Positions 13,748-19,931 of a stretch of DNA of 19,931 nucleotides are shown piece by piece (the stretch's first letter is position 1; every line of letters begins with the position of its first letter). Origin of the DNA: Lachnospiraceae bacterium (GTDB lineage: Bacteria; Bacillota; Clostridia; Lachnospirales; Anaerotignaceae); the NCBI GenBank assembly GCA_028695945.1, contig JAQVIB010000006.1, forward strand, positions 1 through 19,931, in the 5' to 3' direction. A program made the position numbers and the translations under genes. Under the pieces are notes generated by a model that was not told the DNA's origin, ran no database searches, and saw only the letters and a program-made list of their open reading frames with translations.

Positions 13748-14278
13748 TTAGTACGCCCCCATAATTCCATCAATTTCCACTGTTAAAATATCGTATTCGG
13801 CATCATCCATTAAGCCATTGGTATTCAGTGCATCTGCATACCCTCTGGTCTGTTCTAACCACAAAGCAATACCGTTTTCGTTATCTGCTTCAAAGGCTTC
13901 ACCTAGTATACAACGCAAAGCATCTTTATTTTTTGCTGTCAAACTTTCCAGTTCATCTGTTACCTTGGTCATTATATCCAAAACACCTAACTTCATCTTC
14001 CCTAAGCCCGTGTCTTGCTTTTCTTTCTGTAGGCAATCATGGCAAGTAAATGCCCCAAAGTCTGTGAAGTCCTCGTCCTCATTTTCAAGTCTGACTAACT
14101 CGTGAATATCCATTTCAATAGGCTGTCCGCATTCCTCACAAAGTGTGTAAATAACGCCCTCAAAAGGAACTCTTACCTCTGTGCCGTTAATTTCTCCAAT
14201 TGTAAAATACTCTGCTCTTTTAAACATTTTTTCGCCCTCCTTATTGGTTCTGTTTTCAAACTTAACTAATTTTGACAT
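13748..14278 (-). CDS. Hypothetical protein with a four-cysteine zinc-ribbon-like motif
   Basis: CEECGQPIEMDIHEL and, 38 residues after the first cysteine pair, CHDC form a probable zinc ribbon near the N-terminus; the rest is acidic and helical (LDIMTKVTDELESLTAKNKD, then AEYDILTVEIDGIMGAY). Two starts are well supported. The ATG at 14278 has AGGAGG 9 bases upstream and overlaps the previous gene. The ATG at 14227 (MFKRAEYFTIGEINGTEVRV) has AGGAGG 8 bases upstream. I give the longer (176 aa); the short form would have 159 aa. Possible roles include DNA or protein binding. No family is recognised with confidence. Confidence 0.6.
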   Translation of the reverse strand: MSKLVKFENRTNKEGEKMFKRAEYFTIGEINGTEVRVPFEGVIYTLCEECGQPIEMDIHELVRLENEDEDFTDFGAFTCHDCLQKEKQDTGLGKMKLGVLDIMTKVTDELESLTAKNKDALRCILGEAFEADNENGIALWLEQTRGYADALNTNGLMDDAEYDILTVEIDGIMGAY

Positions 14279-14453
14279 ATCCACATTCCTCCTCATAAAT
14301 TATCATTCCTGTAAGTGACACATTCATCCCATTAATAAATGATTTATACCTTACATCCCTAACACATGACGTTGGTATGGTTTGTAAGAAATAATTTATT
14401 TCCTCCTGTAATTCATCAAGACTTTTAGCTTGTATAAACTGAATTTTTACCAC
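14262..14453 (-). CDS. Small protein resembling the Cse60/DUF2758 type
   Basis: 63 aa, GTG start at 14453 with AGGTGG 6 bases upstream. The pattern VKIQFIQAKSLDELQEEINYF, then a strand pair ending in MIIYEEECGYVKIS, fits the short beta-alpha-beta-beta proteins grouped as Cse60/DUF2758, which occur in Bacillus, Clostridia and phages and have no firm function. It overlaps the downstream zinc-ribbon gene by 17 bases. The family match is a pattern judgement and not a search result. Confidence 0.5.
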   Translation of the reverse strand: MVKIQFIQAKSLDELQEEINYFLQTIPTSCVRDVRYKSFINGMNVSLTGMIIYEEECGYVKIS

Positions 14454-14466
14454 GTTATTCCACCTT

Positions 14467-14724
14467 TCAATTTAACTTACCTTCGCAAAATTGCTTAATC
14501 TCACTATTGTTCCACGCTTCACCTGTCTTTTGCTCCTGTAATCTTACTATGTGGCAAAATGTTATAACCAACATACGGCTACATAACACACAATTATACT
14601 TTTGGTTAATTTCTGTCATTTCCTTCATGCAATTTTGCCATTCTGATTGGCTTATTTTGTCATTGCTGTACTTTAGAAGAAAATTATATGTATCTCTGAA
14701 AATATACTTTTCTATAAAAACCAT
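14467..14724 (-). CDS. Hypothetical 85-aa protein
   Basis: The ATG at 14724 is preceded by AAGGAAGGAGC. The protein is helical, with several aromatic residues and three cysteines (CVLCSRMLVITFCHIVRL), where a hydrophobic stretch of about 12 residues is too short to be a membrane helix. It is the first gene after the AT-rich region and heads the train of small genes. No family recognised. Confidence 0.5.
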   Translation of the reverse strand: MVFIEKYIFRDTYNFLLKYSNDKISQSEWQNCMKEMTEINQKYNCVLCSRMLVITFCHIVRLQEQKTGEAWNNSEIKQFCEGKLN

Positions 14725-14759
14725 GCTCCTTCCTTACATTTTGCCTGCCCTTTCCCAAA

Positions 14760-14966
14760 ACCTAAAACACCAAAAAAACAAATTAAGTAGAAAAATCCCA
14801 GTAAATTCAAGACTTAGCTTAATTACTTAACTTTTAGCCCTTGCAAAGCCTTTACTTTATACTCTATATATATTATTTTTTTATTTTTCTTATATAATAA
14901 TTAAGTATTTAAGTAACCCAGCAAATACAAGGCTTTCAGACACTTAACTTTTTATTTCTAACTTAA
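14760..14966. other. AT-rich region with TTAAGT repeats (candidate replication origin)
   Basis: TTAAGT or its complement ACTTAA occurs six times (14783, 14825, 14901, 14909, 14942, 14961), twice in the longer form ACTTAACTTTT (14825-14835 and 14942-14952), around a stretch of almost pure A/T at 14863-14900. Only A/T-rich sequence and no gene otherwise. It lies directly after the SF3 helicase gene, where phage islands keep their origin. The last repeat runs into the helicase stop codon. Confidence 0.45.
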
Positions 14967-16330
14967 TTTTCTAAGTTTTTAACAAAGCCATAAGGTCTGC
15001 CTACCCAATCTTGACGTTGAACTTTCTTGTACCCACACAACTGCATTCGGCTATAAAATTCATTTCTTCCCAAACTTCTATACCCACAATCCTTACAAAA
15101 GTTTAAATAAAATATTTTGTAGATTGTTGCCGCTTCTTTTTCGAGAATAATACTCTCATTTTCTTCTATGAACTCTTTTACATGGTTGTTTTCCATTTCA
15201 TAGGCAAGGTTAGCTTCAATAACTGTTTGAGGTTTCGTGAAACTTTTCCTCTTTAAAACCTCCTGTAAATGTTCCACGCAAACCTTGATACAATACTCAG
15301 CTACTTCTCTAGTGCATAGCTTGTCCGTTATGTTTATATCTCGTTCATTGCCGTCCTTGAAGTTTTTAAGTAAAGGGACAATATTCATTCGCCTTTTAAT
15401 ACCATTGGTTTTATCGCTCATTTTAGGGATTTTATTCCCACTGAAAACAACTGCGCCACGGAAAATCATTGGTTCTTTATCTTTAAACTTCCCTCCTGCA
15501 AGAAAAGCTTCACCAGATACGATTTTTTTCAAGATACTCACATTTTCCATATATTCACCTTCAACATCATCACCAATATTAATAAGCTTGTTTTTTAGAT
15601 GAGGTAAATTAAAAGTATCTTTCATATCATCTGTTGTTAAAAAAGATACATTTTCCTCACCGATAACATAAATCATCAATCCAAACAATGTGCTTTTTCC
15701 GTTACCACCAGGCCCGAAAAAGAAATGAAATTCTTGCAATGGGTTTTTCCGATAGAATGAATAGCCTATAATCTCTTTTATTAGCGTTGCTACTTCCTTG
15801 TTCCCATCTGCTAAAGATAAAATAAAATCTTCAAATACTTTCCCGCCTGTAGCATCGACATTGTAATTGTGCGGTATCCTGTTACAAAAAACAAAAGAGG
15901 TATCAAATGGCAATATCTTTCTTTCTTGAAGGTCATAAACGCCATTGTTAAATAGTATGTATCTGGGCATAGATGGCTTTTTATCCTCGGCCAGTTGTTT
16001 CACATATTGGCGTATCTCTCTACGGATATTTATCCTTGAATTATGGAGTTCATCAATCATTATTTTGTCAAATTCATCATCTGACAAATGTTTATACAAA
16101 CCCCTTTCGTAGTAATGCAAGCTATTTTCTATCTTTACTATCCTGTATTTTTTAATGATATATGTTGCAAATTCGGATAGGTCTAAGTCCTTAATCTGAA
16201 TTTTGTTATTGTGATAGTTAAAGCTATAAGCCTGTTGTGGGGCTACTTCTGCAATCATATTGTCAATATCTTCATCGCTAACTCCATTGCTTAAAAGTTG
16301 TTGCCGTATTTCTTTTGTGATTTCAATCAC
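14963..16330 (-). CDS. SF3 helicase of the phage/plasmid primase (P4/D5) family
   Basis: A 455-aa replication protein. It has a D5_N-like region (about 120-195; PRYILFNNGVYDL, then LIKEIIGYSFYRKNPLQEFH), Walker A GPGGNGKST (206-214), Walker B LINIGDD (249-255), motif C with VVFSGNKIP (294-302), an arginine-finger candidate KRR (312-314) and a C-terminal winged-helix-like part (about 385-455). It lacks the N-terminal primase (TOPRIM or AEP) domain of full P4 alpha-type proteins, so it is a helicase/initiator and would need another primase. GTG start at 16330 with GAGGTG upstream. It should act as a hexamer that opens the origin just downstream. Confidence 0.88.
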   Translation of the reverse strand: MIEITKEIRQQLLSNGVSDEDIDNMIAEVAPQQAYSFNYHNNKIQIKDLDLSEFATYIIKKYRIVKIENSLHYYERGLYKHLSDDEFDKIMIDELHNSRINIRREIRQYVKQLAEDKKPSMPRYILFNNGVYDLQERKILPFDTSFVFCNRIPHNYNVDATGGKVFEDFILSLADGNKEVATLIKEIIGYSFYRKNPLQEFHFFFGPGGNGKSTLFGLMIYVIGEENVSFLTTDDMKDTFNLPHLKNKLINIGDDVEGEYMENVSILKKIVSGEAFLAGGKFKDKEPMIFRGAVVFSGNKIPKMSDKTNGIKRRMNIVPLLKNFKDGNERDINITDKLCTREVAEYCIKVCVEHLQEVLKRKSFTKPQTVIEANLAYEMENNHVKEFIEENESIILEKEAATIYKIFYLNFCKDCGYRSLGRNEFYSRMQLCGYKKVQRQDWVGRPYGFVKNLEN

Positions 16331-16341
16331 CCCATCACCTC

Positions 16342-16527
16342 TTAACCGAAGAAGCGTTCTTGAAAATATTTTCTCGAAACCCTACCCTGCATTGTTATAA
16401 AACCCTTTTTCTCTAAATCTGCGTTTAGGTTTCTAATAATTTTGTAAGCATATTCTTTTGAGCAATCAAAAATCTTTGCCACTTCATCTGCCCTCATGAA
16501 TGTGTCCTCTTGCTTTGTTTTCTGCAT
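16342..16527 (-). CDS. Small wHTH DNA-binding protein (possible excisionase or control protein)
   Basis: 61 aa with a MerR/excisionase-like helix-turn-helix: MRADEVAKIFDCSKEYAYKI, then the recognition helix with IIRNLNADLEKKG and a small wing (GRVSRKYFQERFFG). The ATG at 16527 follows GGAG by 8 bases. Proteins like this sit between the repressor pair and the replication gene in phage islands, where they act as excisionase or replication regulators. It lies 11 bases before the helicase gene and should be on the same mRNA. Confidence 0.7.
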   Translation of the reverse strand: MQKTKQEDTFMRADEVAKIFDCSKEYAYKIIRNLNADLEKKGFITMQGRVSRKYFQERFFG

Positions 16528-16543
16528 GGCAGTTACTCCTTTC

Positions 16544-16738
16544 TTAATTTTCTAATAGTTCTGCTACGTCTACCTTTAGTGCACTTGCAATAGCATTAGC
16601 TGCAAGCTTAGAGCAGTTTTTGCCACATCTGATTGCTGAAATCGTATTTGGCGAAACTCCTGACTTTTCTGAAAGCTCTATGACTTTCAAATTACGTCTT
16701 GCCATTTCTGCAATAAGTTTAATTCTATCAATTCTCAT
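16544..16738 (-). CDS. Cro-like XRE-family regulator
   Basis: A 64-aa single-domain HTH protein (MRIDRIKLIAEMARRNLKVI, then LSEKSGVSPNTISAIRCGKN and a final helix ASALKVDVAELLEN). It is the first gene of the leftward early operon, with GGAGG before its ATG. Divergence from the larger repressor is the classic cI/cro switch, so it probably represses the repressor gene once the early operon turns on. Confidence 0.85.
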   Translation of the reverse strand: MRIDRIKLIAEMARRNLKVIELSEKSGVSPNTISAIRCGKNCSKLAANAIASALKVDVAELLEN

Positions 16739-16877
16739 ATTTTCACCTCCTAGTATTTCAAATACGTAATTGTTTTTACGGTCACATTATAGTATTGATT
16801 TTAATTTATGTCAATGTTTTTTTAAAATTATATTGATGGTCACAAATAAATGTGGTAATATGAATTTGGGTGATGAT
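16739..16877. promoter_or_regulatory. Divergent switch region of the element
   Basis: The leftward early promoter has perfect boxes: TTGACA (16814-16809), 17-base spacer, TATAAT (16791-16786). The rightward repressor promoter is TTGATG (16833-16838), 17-base spacer, TAATAT (16856-16861). GGTCACA occurs at 16780-16786, touching the early -10, and at 16838-16844, inside the repressor promoter, the latter with a partly inverted TGTGG six bases on. These are the best operator candidates. Confidence 0.7.
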
Positions 16878-17330
16878 ATGGAATTTAAAGAAAGAATTAA
16901 AGAATTACGCTTAGAACACATGCTTACACAAGCTCAACTTGCTTCAACGCTGGAAAAGGGAGAGGCAGCTATACGGACTTGGGAAACTGGTCGAGCAAAG
17001 CCCGATTCAGATACCTTAATAAAACTTGCAAAAATATTCAATTGCTCTGTAGATTATTTATTGGGTATATCTGCTTCTAAAAAAATATCGCCAATGCTTG
17101 AAATTGATAGCGAAATTAACAAGCTTAACAATCTTATCAATCAAAAAAAAGATGAACTGGCTAAAATTGAGATAAGGAGAATGGAGATAGAAGAATCTCT
17201 CAAACTTAATACAAAAGAAATATATCAAAAACAGCATGAATTGGCTAATTTATCCGAACAGATTAAAATTTTAACCATGCAGAAAAGAAAAATGGAAGAA
17301 TTAAATCATTTGCAGCGTGAAGAAGTGTGA
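16878..17330 (+). CDS. CI-like XRE repressor with coiled-coil tail
   Basis: 150 aa. The N-terminal HTH (FKERIKELRLEHMLTQAQLA, then EAAIRTWETGRAKPDSDTLI and LAKIFNCSVDYLLG) is of the CI type; residues about 78-145 form a long heptad-like coiled coil (LNNLINQKKDELAKIEIRRM and on). There is no S24/LexA peptidase domain, so release would not be by RecA-stimulated self-cleavage and is more likely by an anti-repressor, as in phage islands. I chose the ATG at 16878, preceded by GGGTGAT; an upstream frame to 16770 would run across the promoter. It is the probable master repressor of the element. Confidence 0.82.
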   Translation: MEFKERIKELRLEHMLTQAQLASTLEKGEAAIRTWETGRAKPDSDTLIKLAKIFNCSVDYLLGISASKKISPMLEIDSEINKLNNLINQKKDELAKIEIRRMEIEESLKLNTKEIYQKQHELANLSEQIKILTMQKRKMEELNHLQREEV

Positions 17331-17577
17331 TGTACTCATAACTTTTCGGATGTCCTTATTCTGGACATCTGGAATTTTAGGAACTCAATACCCTCGACAT
17401 AGAAGTCGAACCCTTTACGACACCAATGTCGAAAACCTAACCCAATAAAAAAGCCCCCTGTACGCCAATACAGAGGACTAAATATACAGCGGTCATTATA
17501 ACCACTTTCCGCAAGAAAAGTATACCACATGACCGCCTTATTTGCTATACCCAAATTACAAAAGGAGGTCTATTTTT
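17331..17577. other. Structured leader between repressor and integrase
   Basis: No gene is convincing here. Hairpins: 17349-17355 with 17363-17369; 17394-17398 with 17405-17409; 17418-17422 with 17427-17431; a minus-strand terminator at 17455-17476 followed by TTTTTTATT on that strand; and outer arms GCGGTCAT (17489-17496) and ATGACCGC (17529-17536) around an inner ACTTT/AAAGT stem. Two minus-strand -10 boxes, TATAAT (17500-17495) and TATACT with TGG in front (17524-17519), lie within the last structure. Confidence 0.5.
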
Positions 17578-18648
17578 ATGCCTGTTTATAAGGATGAAAA
17601 CAGAGGAACATGGTATTGTTCGTTTTACTATACCGACTGGCAAGGAAACCGAAAAAAGAAAAAGAAAGAAGGATTTAAACTTAAACGTGAAGCACAGGAC
17701 TTTGAAAAAGAGTTTGTAAAACAATATGCTGGCTCTTGCGATATGGCATTTAAAAGCTTTGTGGAACTCTATATGGAGGATTGTAAAACAAGGCTGAAAC
17801 AGACAACATATAAGGGCAAGTCCTTTCTTATAGATAGCAAAATAACCCCATACTTCGGGGATATGCCCCTAAATTCCATAACTCCTGCAAATATAAGGCA
17901 ATGGCAAAACTCGTTAATGAACTCTGATAATAACTATAGCCCAACCTATCTAAAAACCGTAAATAATCAACTTTCAGCCATTTTTAATTTTGCCGTAAGG
18001 TATTATAACCTCAAGAATAACCCTGTTCAAATATGTGGCAGTATGGGGCAAAAACACGCAGATAGTATGGAGTTCTGGACGTTGGAAGAGTTTAAAAAGT
18101 TCATTAAGGCAGTTGAAAATAAGCATACCTCTAAAGTAATTTTTGAACTTCTCTTCTGGACTGGTATCCGCTCTGGTGAAATGCTTGCTTTAACATTAAA
18201 TGACTTCGACTTTGAAAACATGACCTTGAGCATTAATAAAAACTATGCTCGGTTAGATAAGGAAGATTTAATCTTGTCCCCAAAAACAGCAAAAGGAAAG
18301 CGTATCATTTCCATTATGCCCTTTTTAGCTGACATGATAAAAGGTTATGCAGAATGTAAATATTGTTACGAACCTCACGAAAGGCTATTTGAGGTTACAA
18401 AATTCTATTTAACTCATGAAATGATTAGAGGGTGTAAGCATGCTGGGGTTAAAAAAATACGTGTGCACGACCTTAGGCATTCCCACGCATCCATGTTAAT
18501 TGAACTAGGATATTCACCACTTTTAATATCGGAACGACTTGGGCATGAAAATATTGAAACCACATTAAGAACATACTCCCACCTTTACCCAAACAAGCAA
18601 AAAGACTTAGCTGAACAACTCGAAAAATTGAACGAACAAAAAATGTAG
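17578..18648 (+). CDS. int: Tyrosine recombinase integrase
   Basis: 356 aa. It has an N-terminal AP2-like arm-binding domain (about 1-50; GTWYCSFYYTDWQGNRKKKK), a SAM-like core-binding domain (about 56-145) and the catalytic domain (about 165-340) with R198 (TGIRSGE), a lysine near K236-K239, H297 and R300 (HDLRH), H323 (LGHENIETT) and the nucleophile Y333 (RTYSH). All catalytic residues are present. The ATG at 17578 has AAAGGAGG upstream. Of the Tn916/phage type, it should join attP to the guaA 3' end. The TAG stop overlaps the right TAGTACG repeat pair, its likely arm site, and the attachment site starts 20 bases later. Confidence 0.95.
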   Translation: MPVYKDENRGTWYCSFYYTDWQGNRKKKKKEGFKLKREAQDFEKEFVKQYAGSCDMAFKSFVELYMEDCKTRLKQTTYKGKSFLIDSKITPYFGDMPLNSITPANIRQWQNSLMNSDNNYSPTYLKTVNNQLSAIFNFAVRYYNLKNNPVQICGSMGQKHADSMEFWTLEEFKKFIKAVENKHTSKVIFELLFWTGIRSGEMLALTLNDFDFENMTLSINKNYARLDKEDLILSPKTAKGKRIISIMPFLADMIKGYAECKYCYEPHERLFEVTKFYLTHEMIRGCKHAGVKKIRVHDLRHSHASMLIELGYSPLLISERLGHENIETTLRTYSHLYPNKQKDLAEQLEKLNEQKM

Positions 18649-18663
18649 TACGTTTTTAGTACG
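18646..18663. repeat. Paired TAGTACG repeat, right (candidate integrase arm site)
   Basis: An identical 18-bp copy of 9964-9981, overlapping the integrase stop codon and lying 5 bases inside the attachment site. The two copies are in the same orientation, one at each end of the element. Confidence 0.6.
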
Positions 18664-18668
18664 ATTGA

Positions 18669-18736
18669 ATAAAAAATAAGCCTTGAAAACACCGTATTTA
18701 CGGCACTTCCAAGGCTTTTCTTAATTACTCCCACTC
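18669..18736. repeat. guaA-proximal attachment site and guaA terminator
   Basis: It contains the last codons and stop of guaA and its terminator: AAGCCTTG (18678-18685) pairs with CAAGGCTT (18710-18717), with an inner perfect CCGTA-TT-TACGG. Minus-strand transcription from guaA runs into CTTATTTTTTATT. It pairs with 9794-9861 as the second attachment site. Confidence 0.8.
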
Positions 18737-19931
18737 AATCGTTGCTGGTGGTTTACTTGTTATATCATACACTATTCTATTAATGTGTTTAACCTCATTT
18801 ACAATTCTTACGCTCACCTTATCCAGCACCTCATACGGTATTCTTGCCCAATCAGCTGTCATAAAGTCTGTTGTTGTTACACCCCTAAGGGCAAGGGTAT
18901 AGTCGTAGGTACGTCCGTCTCCCATAACACCAACGCTTCGCATGTCTGTAATAACTGCAAAATACTGGTTAATGCTTCTGTCTAAGCCTGCAAGTGCAAT
19001 TTCCTCACGGAAGATAGCATCCGCTTCTCTAAGTATTTCAAGCTTAGCCTCCGTAACCTCGCCTAGCACACGTATTCCAAGACCCGGTCCTGGGAAAGGC
19101 TGACGCCAAACCAATGTATCTGGCAAGCCAAGCTCAATGCCCATTTGCCTTACTTCGTCTTTAAATAACATTCTTAAAGGCTCAATCAACTCGTCAAAGT
19201 CTACTACAGAAGGAAGTCCACCTACGTTATGATGACTCTTAATTACAGCACTGTCGCCTAAACCGCTTTCAATAACGTCTGGGTAAATTGTTCCCTGCAC
19301 AAGGAAAGAAACCTTGCCAATTTTTTTAGCTTCGTCCTCAAACACACGAATAAATTCTTCACCAATAATTTTTCTCTTTGCCTCTGGCTCGGAAACACCT
19401 TTTAACTTGTTCAAAAACCTATCCTGTGCCTTTGCGTGTACAAAATGGCTGTCAAAGAAACCGTCAAATACCTTTTCAACCTCTTCACCTTCATTTTTAC
19501 GCATAAGACCATTGTCAACAAAAACGCATGTAAGCTGTTTTCCAACTGCCTTGCTAACAAGTGCCGCAACAACAGATGAATCCACACCACCAGAAAGAGC
19601 ACAAAGTACCTTTCCATCGCCAACTTGCTTTCTTATAGCCTCAATCTGCTCGTCAATATAACGTGTCATTGTCCAATCGCCACTACACTCACATACTTCA
19701 TAAAGGAAGTTGTGAAGCATATTAGTACCCTTAGGTGTGTGGTTTACCTCTGGATGGAACTGTACTGCATAAAACTTTTTCTCTGGGCATTCCATAGCCG
19801 CCGTAGGGCATGTGGAAGTAGTTGCCGTAACCTTAAAACCTTCTGGAACTTGAGAAATATAGTCTGTATGGCTCATCCAACAAATTTCTTTTCCTTCAAC
19901 ACCTGAAAAAAGTTTTGTATTTGTATCAATG
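18725..19931 (-). CDS. guaA: GMP synthase (glutamine-hydrolysing), 3' part
   Basis: GuaA makes GMP from XMP, glutamine and ATP, the last step of GMP synthesis. About 401 residues are present; the frame is open through the right edge (VEGKEICW precedes MSHTDYI), so the true start is outside. Seen here are the end of the glutamine amidotransferase domain with the catalytic H and E (VQFHPEVNHT), the ATP pyrophosphatase P-loop LSGGVDSSVV, and the dimerisation domain (QPFPGPGLGIRVLGEVT) up to the conserved ending KPPATIEWE. The amidotransferase cysteine is outside the window. The 3' end is the insertion target of the element, yet the coding sequence remains complete because the att copy restores it. 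Confidence 0.97.
   Translation of the reverse strand, partial: IDTNTKLFSGVEGKEICWMSHTDYISQVPEGFKVTATTSTCPTAAMECPEKKFYAVQFHPEVNHTPKGTNMLHNFLYEVCECSGDWTMTRYIDEQIEAIRKQVGDGKVLCALSGGVDSSVVAALVSKAVGKQLTCVFVDNGLMRKNEGEEVEKVFDGFFDSHFVHAKAQDRFLNKLKGVSEPEAKRKIIGEEFIRVFEDEAKKIGKVSFLVQGTIYPDVIESGLGDSAVIKSHHNVGGLPSVVDFDELIEPLRMLFKDEVRQMGIELGLPDTLVWRQPFPGPGLGIRVLGEVTEAKLEILREADAIFREEIALAGLDRSINQYFAVITDMRSVGVMGDGRTYDYTLALRGVTTTDFMTADWARIPYEVLDKVSVRIVNEVKHINRIVYDITSKPPATIEWE

Larger units (their letters stand above)
9794..18736. mobile_element. Integrative phage-satellite-like element in the 3' end of guaA
   Basis: Near-repeat copies of the guaA 3' end and terminator bound an 8.9-kb segment. On the plus strand are a tyrosine integrase (right end) and an XRE repressor. 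On the minus strand run an XRE protein, a small wHTH protein, an SF3 helicase, six to seven small genes, scaffold, capsid, two small genes and a sigma factor. This order (integrase, divergent regulators, replication gene, small genes, packaging/capsid genes) is that of phage-inducible chromosomal islands. No terminase, portal, tail, lysis or conjugation genes are seen, so it should depend on a helper phage. Genes are intact and tightly overlapping, which argues against a decaying prophage. Confidence 0.8.

Noticed and set aside
17336..17554. A 72-aa minus-strand open frame between repressor and integrase
   Set aside because: It runs through five hairpins and has no ribosome binding site; its composition reflects the inverted repeats.
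9794..18736. Conjugative element
   Set aside because: No relaxase, coupling protein or type IV secretion gene is present; capsid, scaffold and SF3 helicase point to a phage-type element.

Overview
The window is AT-rich and has the gene style of a low-GC, motile, anaerobic Clostridia (probably Lachnospiraceae-like; this is inferred from protein style, codon use and strong AGGAGG ribosome binding sites, not from a marker gene). No rRNA, tRNA or CRISPR array was seen.

Positions 1-5900 carry signalling genes. They are a membrane chemotaxis receptor (minus), a PAS plus SARP/BTAD-type transcription factor (plus) with a perfect 11-bp tandem repeat abutting its own -10 box, and a broken EAL-CBS-GGDEF cyclic-di-GMP gene (minus). 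That last gene is split by a frameshift near 4560 and has no normal start codon after its ribosome binding site.

Positions 5900-9045 hold what looks like a compatible-solute module. A GntR-type regulator with a C-terminal RCK_C/TrkA_C domain (the architecture of the c-di-AMP sensor BusR) is divergent from ablB (beta-lysine N6-acetyltransferase) and ablA/kamA (lysine 2,3-aminomutase), which make N-epsilon-acetyl-beta-lysine. The 219-bp divergent region has a recognisable promoter in each direction, each overlapped by an inverted repeat. I infer c-di-AMP-dependent osmotic control of solute synthesis.

Positions 9038-9793 hold a small regulatory patch: an XRE protein, a ribbon-helix-helix protein and a divergent 50-aa gene. 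It may be the remnant of an older element.

Positions 9794-18736 are an approximately 8.9-kb integrative element at the 3' end of guaA, bounded by 68-bp imperfect direct repeats (62/68 identical) that each hold the guaA stop region and terminator. It has a tyrosine integrase, divergent XRE regulators, a small wHTH protein, an SF3 helicase of the phage/plasmid primase family, an iteron-like AT-rich region, a train of overlapping small genes, a scaffold protein, a major capsid protein and a sigma-70-like factor. There is no terminase, portal or tail gene. This is the layout of a phage-inducible chromosomal island (phage satellite), unusual in carrying its own capsid, scaffold and sigma genes. 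A strong promoter followed by a terminator hairpin sits in the leader of the capsid operon and suggests an on/off switch for late expression.

Positions 18725-19931 are the 3' two thirds of guaA (GMP synthase), which runs off the right edge.
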